From CBDUXP01 sp965371225 [NCBI: uncultured bacterium] (lineage in GTDB: Bacteria > Abyssobacteria > SURF-5 > CBDUXP01), in the NCBI GenBank assembly GCA_965371225.1, contig CBDUXP010000054.1, forward strand, positions 1 through 26,981: a DNA stretch of 26,981 nt. Reading direction: 5' to 3'. This document shows positions 23,069 through 26,981 of the stretch, piece after piece (position 1 is the first letter of the stretch; each line of letters opens with the position of its first letter). The notes beneath the pieces are model-generated. The model saw nothing but the letters and a program-made list of their open reading frames with translations. It had not been told where the DNA came from and searched no databases. Position numbers and translations under genes: made by a program.

Positions 23069-25666
23069 ATGCGATTCGACCGGTTTACCCTCAAGGCGCA
23101 GGATGCGGTGCAGGACGCGGTGGCGTTGTGCGAAGCCGAGGGCCATCCCGAACTGACCCCGACCCACCTGTTGCTGGCCATGCTGCGCCAGCGGGACGGC
23201 CTGGTCGCGCCCGTGCTGGAGAAGGTGGGCGTGCACCTGGAGGCGCTCACCATCGAGCTGGAGCGGCAACTGCGCAGCCACGCCACCGTGGGGGGGGACG
23301 CCAGCCCGCCGGCGGCCGCGCGGACCCTGCAGCGGATCTTCACCACCGCCCAGAAGCAGGCGGGAGACCTGCAGGACGCGTACCTCTCGACCGAGCATTT
23401 GCTGCTGGCTACCGCGTCGGAGAAAGACGACCCCGCCGGCGCGGCGCTGATTACCCTCGGCGCTACATATGAAACCCTGCTCCGCGCCATCGTTGAGTTG
23501 CGCAAAGGCGGCACGGTGACCGACCAGAACCCCGAAGCGAAGTTCCAGGCGCTCGAGAAGTACAGCCGGGACCTGACGGCGCTGGCCCGCGACGGCAAGC
23601 TGGATCCCGTGATCGGGCGGGACGAAGAAATCCGGCGCGTCATGCAAGTGCTGGCGCGGCGCACGAAGAACAACCCGGTGCTCATCGGCGAACCGGGGGT
23701 GGGCAAGACCGCCATCGTCGAGGGGCTAGCGCAGCGAATGGTGGCGGGGGACGTGCCGGAGACCCTGAAGGAGAAGCGGTTGCTCGCGCTCGACCTGGGC
23801 GCGCTCATTGCCGGCGCCAAGTTCCGCGGGGAGTTTGAAGATCGCCTCAAGGCCGTGTTGCAGGAGATTCATCAGGCGGAAGGGCAGATCGTGTTGTTCA
23901 TCGACGAGCTGCACACGCTAGTGGGGGCGGGCGCGGCCGAAGGCGCCATGGACGCGTCGAACATGCTCAAGCCCGCGCTCGCGCGCGGCGAGTTGCGCTG
24001 CGTGGGCGCCACCACGCTGAACGAATACCGCGAGCGTATCGAGAAGGATGCCGCGCTCGAACGCCGCTTCCAACCCGTGTATGTGGCGCAGCCGACGGTG
24101 GAGGACACCATCGCCATCTTGCGCGGCCTGCAGGAGCGCTACGAGATTCACCACGGCGTGCGCATTCAGGACGGCGCGCTCGTAGCCGCGGCCGTGCTGT
24201 CGAACCGGTACATTGCCGACCGGTTCCTGCCGGACAAGGCCATCGACCTGATGGACGAAGCCGCCTCGCGGCTGCGCATGGAGATCGATTCCATGCCGAC
24301 GGAGATCGACCAGGTGGAGCGGCGCATCATGCAACTCGAAATCGAGCGGCAGGCGTTGAAAAAAGAAAGCGACGCTGCTTCGCAAGAGCGGTTGGAGAAG
24401 CTCGAGGCGGAGCTGGCGGAGTTGCAGTCCGAGAGCACGGCCATGAAGGCGCAGTGGGAGCATGAGAAGGAGGCCATCAGCCGCATCAACGACCTGAAGA
24501 CCGAGATCGACCGGCTCCGGCAGGAAGAGCAGCAGGCCGAACGGGCGGGGGACTACGCGCGTGCGGCCGAGCTGCAGCACGGGCGCATCCCCGCGCTGGA
24601 GCAGGAACTGGAGGCGCGCAAGCAGACGGCCGATACGGCGTCCGGTGAACGGCGCTTTTTGAAAGAGGAAGTCACCGAAGAAGACGTGGCCGCCGTCATG
24701 TCCCGTTGGACGGGCATCCCGGTGGTCCGGCTCGTGGAGAGCGAGAAGCAGAAGCTCCTGCACATGGACGACCGCCTGCGCTTGCGCGTGGTGGGCCAGG
24801 ACGAAGCGGTCCGCGCCGTGAGCGACGCGGTGCGCCGCGCGCGCGCGGGCTTGCAGGATCCCGACCAGCCGCTGGGCTCCTTCCTGTTCCTGGGTCCCAC
24901 GGGGGTCGGCAAGACCGAGCTGGCCCGCGCGCTGGCCGAATTCCTGTTCGACGACGAGCGCGCCATGGTGCGCCTGGACATGAGCGAATACATGGAGCGG
25001 CACGCGGTGTCGCGCCTCATCGGTGCGCCCCCGGGGTACGTGGGGTACGATGAGGGCGGGCAGTTGACCGAGGCCGTGCGGCGGCGGCCCTACAGCGTGA
25101 TCCTGCTGGACGAAATCGAGAAGGCGCATCCCGACGTGTTCAACGCGTTGCTGCAGATCCTCGATGACGGGCGCCTCACCGATGGGCACGGGCGCACGGT
25201 GGACTTCCGTAATAGCGTGGTCATCATGACCTCCAACCTGGGGAGTCAGGCCATCGCGCAACACGCCGGCGACGACGCGGCCATGGAGCGCGACGTGATG
25301 GACGCGCTGCGCGTGCACTTCCGGCCCGAGTTCCTGAATCGCGTCGACGAGACCGTGGTGTTCCACAGTCTGGGCCCGGACCTGCTGCGGCAGATCGTCG
25401 AGATTCAGATCGCCCGCTTGAGCGCGCGGCTCGAAACCCGCGACCTCACGCTCGTGGTGGACGATGCTGCCAAGGACCTCATCGCGCGGGAGGGCACCGA
25501 CTTGGCCTACGGTGCGCGGCCGCTCAAGCGCGCGATCCAGCGCCTGGTGCTCGATCCGCTCGCGCGGCGCATCCTCGACGGCGAGCTGCACGACGGCGAC
25601 ACGGTGCACGTCGCCGCCGGCGGCGACAGCCTGGTCTTCAGCCGCGAGCCCGTGCCCGTCGCGTAG
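23069..25666 (+). CDS. clpB: ATP-dependent chaperone ClpB
   Basis: ClpB is the hexameric Hsp100 disaggregase that works with DnaK to rescue aggregated protein. The 865-residue protein has all parts: the N domain from [21 protein letters not shown]-1 with Walker A GEPGVGKT (about 207-214) and Walker [11 protein letters not shown], and the long coiled-coil M domain (about 400-545), which separates ClpB from ClpA/Clp[10 protein letters not shown] then leads into AAA-2 with GPTGVGKT (about 609-616), [20 protein letters not shown] and the YGARPLKR sensor-2 region. No ClpP-binding loop is evident. ATG 23069 was chosen for AAGGAG at 6-nt spacing and the canonical N-terminus. A sigma-54-like promoter lies just upstream instead of an obvious heat-shock one. 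Confidence 0.97.
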   Translation: MRFDRFTLKAQDAVQDAVALCEAEGHPELTPTHLLLAMLRQRDGLVAPVLEKVGVHLEALTIELERQLRSHATVGGDASPPAAARTLQRIFTTAQKQAGDLQDAYLSTEHLLLATASEKDDPAGAALITLGATYETLLRAIVELRKGGTVTDQNPEAKFQALEKYSRDLTALARDGKLDPVIGRDEEIRRVMQVLARRTKNNPVLIGEPGVGKTAIVEGLAQRMVAGDVPETLKEKRLLALDLGALIAGAKFRGEFEDRLKAVLQEIHQAEGQIVLFIDELHTLVGAGAAEGAMDASNMLKPALARGELRCVGATTLNEYRERIEKDAALERRFQPVYVAQPTVEDTIAILRGLQERYEIHHGVRIQDGALVAAAVLSNRYIADRFLPDKAIDLMDEAASRLRMEIDSMPTEIDQVERRIMQLEIERQALKKESDAASQERLEKLEAELAELQSESTAMKAQWEHEKEAISRINDLKTEIDRLRQEEQQAERAGDYARAAELQHGRIPALEQELEARKQTADTASGERRFLKEEVTEEDVAAVMSRWTGIPVVRLVESEKQKLLHMDDRLRLRVVGQDEAVRAVSDAVRRARAGLQDPDQPLGSFLFLGPTGVGKTELARALAEFLFDDERAMVRLDMSEYMERHAVSRLIGAPPGYVGYDEGGQLTEAVRRRPYSVILLDEIEKAHPDVFNALLQILDDGRLTDGHGRTVDFRNSVVIMTSNLGSQAIAQHAGDDAAMERDVMDALRVHFRPEFLNRVDETVVFHSLGPDLLRQIVEIQIARLSARLETRDLTLVVDDAAKDLIAREGTDLAYGARPLKRAIQRLVLDPLARRILDGELHDGDTVHVAAGGDSLVFSREPVPVA

Positions 25667-25922
25667 CTGATCCAGGAGAGCGCTGCCCATCCGCAGGAGA
25701 CCTCAGCGTTCCTTGCCGCCCAGACGGGGGCTTTTGCGGTAGATTACCTCTCGGGATGGGTTACGGGTACTAGATGGGGAAGAAAAACCGGCTGTCTGCG
25801 TCTCCAGGTAGGGAGACTATGACGCGCAAATTCCCGCAGCCGTACCGCACCGCACCGCGCTGGCCTTGGCGCTGGGCGACGTGCTGTTTTTTTGCATACA
25901 GTCCATAGAAGGGAAGGGCCTA
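25667..25922 (+). other. Intergenic region after clpB with a possible small ORF
   Basis: No strong clpB terminator is visible; GCCC-loop-GGGC followed by TTTT near 25718-25735 is a weak candidate. TAGATT at 25740-25745 resembles a -10 box. ATG 25774 opens a 44-codon frame ending TAG at 25908, with an inner ATG at 25819 behind GGGAG. Its product (MGKKNRLSASPGRETMTRKF...) is basic and unrecognised. A run of seven T at 25887-25893 lies near its end. Confidence 0.3.
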
Positions 25923-26273
25923 GTGGTAGACGAGGGTGGTCAAGATGGTTGGGAGAATGCGGTACTTGGACTAGCAGTAGCGTGGTTCTTCATCGGCGGT
26001 GCGGTGCTCTATTTTTCTGGTCTCGCGGATTCATGGCAGACACAGCCGTGGCAATGGGTCCTCATCAATGCCGCCATTTGGACGCCGCTGGGCGCTGCGG
26101 GCTTGTTGGCGCAACGCAGTGCTTCAGCAACTGCGCCGCTTACGGATGCCCTCCTCTTACTTGGCTATGCGCTAATCGCATATCCGATCTTTGCCCTAAT
26201 GAGTGTGGGGTATGTTCTCATTCGACGCGTATACGCGTCTCTTGGACTAGACTGGCTGCTCTGGTGGACCTGA
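25923..26273 (+). CDS. Small multi-pass membrane protein of unknown function
   Basis: A 116-residue protein with about three hydrophobic helices: AVLGLAVAWFFIGGAVLYF, WVLINAAIWTPLGAAGLLA and ALLLLGYALIAYPIFALMSVG. A short tail (LGLDWLLWWT) follows. No known family is recognised. The start is uncertain. GTG 25923 is preferred because AAGGG sits 4 bases upstream and the hydrophilic N-terminus is then short. The frame stays open back to 25812, with TTG 25866 and GTG 25881 as alternatives. GC content drops from here to the window end, unlike the core genes, so this may be accessory DNA. Confidence 0.6.
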   Translation: MVDEGGQDGWENAVLGLAVAWFFIGGAVLYFSGLADSWQTQPWQWVLINAAIWTPLGAAGLLAQRSASATAPLTDALLLLGYALIAYPIFALMSVGYVLIRRVYASLGLDWLLWWT

Positions 26274-26330
26274 GGCGTTGGTAGAGGAAATTGATCGTGC
26301 TGCCCTCAATAAACGACAAGGAGGAACCCG

Positions 26331-26954
26331 ATGCGCATCCGCCTCTTAGCGTGCTGGCTATTTTGGTGTGTCCTTCTATTTGGAAATGCGGCCACGGGAG
26401 AAGAGTTGTCGGCCCAGGCTGGCGAGGTTCTACTTAAACATCAATTGACTCACCGCTCGGCATATGAGAGGCAACACCCTGGCCCCTGGTCCGGAGGGGG
26501 AACCTCTTTCGAGCTCGTGCTTTGGGCCAACAGGCCGCACCTTAAGAACCTCCCTGGGGTTCACGTAACTGTCGGAACGTGGGGGGACTTTGATGAGTCG
26601 ATTGTCGAAAGTGAGGCGCTTCAGGCATTCATTGAGCGCTCATTGCGCGAATCAGGCATAAGAGTGATCACGTTCGATGAATGGTTGGACTCTGAAGATA
26701 TGCTGTCCTTTATCGCCGAGATAGGTCTATTACCTACGGAGGCTGGCGTCATTTATCATGCAACCCTCTACTTAACAAAGCGCATCGCCTTGCCTGGCGG
26801 CCCAGAACACGGTGCGGATATGATGACATGGTATCCGATGACAGACGTAATTGGTATCGCACCACGAAGGCAGATCCAGGCAATAGTTCGCAGCCACTTG
26901 GAAGAAAAGCTGCAAGAACTGAAGCAGGAGTACCGGAAGGCTAATGGACCTTGA
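26331..26954 (+). CDS. Secreted protein of unknown function
   Basis: A 207-residue protein with an N-terminal signal peptide (MRIRLLACWLFWCVLLFGNAATG, cleavage around residues 21-23) and no further membrane helix. It should be exported to the periplasm or outside. The mature part is mixed alpha/beta with conserved-looking pieces such as GVHVTVGTWGDFDESI, RVITFDEWLDSEDML and GVIYHATLYLTKRIALPGG. It ends in a charged helix, IVRSHLEEKLQELKQEYRK. No Cys remains after the signal. The start is firm: AAGGAGG (26318-26324) is 6 nt upstream. Codon use is clearly less GC-rich than the housekeeping genes. Family not recognised. Confidence 0.75.
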   Translation: MRIRLLACWLFWCVLLFGNAATGEELSAQAGEVLLKHQLTHRSAYERQHPGPWSGGGTSFELVLWANRPHLKNLPGVHVTVGTWGDFDESIVESEALQAFIERSLRESGIRVITFDEWLDSEDMLSFIAEIGLLPTEAGVIYHATLYLTKRIALPGGPEHGADMMTWYPMTDVIGIAPRRQIQAIVRSHLEEKLQELKQEYRKANGP

Positions 26955-26981
26955 GAACGATCTCTTCAGAATGCCATGCAC
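26944..26981 (+). CDS. 5' end of a further gene (partial, runs off the window)
   Basis: ATG 26944 lies 11 bases inside the end of the previous gene and is preceded by GGAAGG at suitable spacing. The frame is open to the window end (MDLENDLFRMPC). Overlap with the secreted protein suggests translational coupling. Twelve codons are too few to name a family. Confidence 0.35.
   Translation, partial: MDLENDLFRMPC

Noticed and set aside
23918-25690. 590-codon minus-strand frame across clpB
   Set aside because: Antisense to a complete, canonical ClpB; composition typical of reverse-frame translation.

Overview
The window is GC-rich bacterial chromosome, densely coded with ordinary bacterial gene starts. 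An LptE-like lipoprotein indicates an outer membrane. The TPR protein/LptE/HolA/S20 run and the style of the TPR protein (mature N-terminus with a W-x-W-T-P-E-S-G motif) suggest a PVC-type or neighbouring candidate-phylum bacterium (Planctomycetes, Omnitrophota, Hydrogenedentes-like). That placement is an impression, not a proof. No rRNA, tRNA, CRISPR array, transposase or phage gene was found.

Layout. 1-982: tail of a membrane protein translationally coupled to a G3E (CobW/COG0523) GTPase. 983-1405: long glmS leader with a REP-like hairpin. 1406-3232: glmS. 3466-7853: crotonase, etfB, etfA and ETF:quinone oxidoreductase, an acyl-CoA oxidation module that feeds electrons to the quinone pool. 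7904-10408: envelope biogenesis (secreted TPR protein, LptE) running into holA. holA meets the convergent rpsT at a shared CTAG; rpsT has a near-consensus sigma-70 promoter and its terminator lies inside holA. 10769-13540 (minus): a PlsC-type acyltransferase and a thiolase. Between them is a lower-GC insert carrying a small Cys-rich secreted or lipoprotein candidate, bounded by a duplicated thiolase tail. 13639-20523: an unrecognised membrane protein followed by a 1772-residue multidomain receptor. 20524-21080: non-coding, bounded by two identical REP-like hairpins. 21081-22424 (minus): rarA, divergent from a lone receiver-domain response regulator. 23069-25666: clpB behind a textbook sigma-54 promoter match. 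25667-26981: lower-GC tail with small membrane and secreted hypothetical proteins.

How the genes work together. The crotonase, ETF, ETF-QO and thiolase fit beta-oxidation or branched amino-acid degradation with a respiratory chain. GlmS, the TPR protein, LptE and the acyltransferase serve the envelope. HolA, RarA and ClpB are replication and stress housekeeping.

The best candidate for an undescribed system is 13639-20523. The receptor joins a ComP-like PDZ/multi-TM sensor, GAF, a Ser/Thr-kinase-like domain with an altered VAIK motif, a STAND-type ATPase and a long TPR-like tail. It sits 84 bp after a membrane-anchored protein with a long Ala/Gly-rich hydrophobic core. The second candidate is the Cys-rich insert between two copies of the thiolase 3' end.
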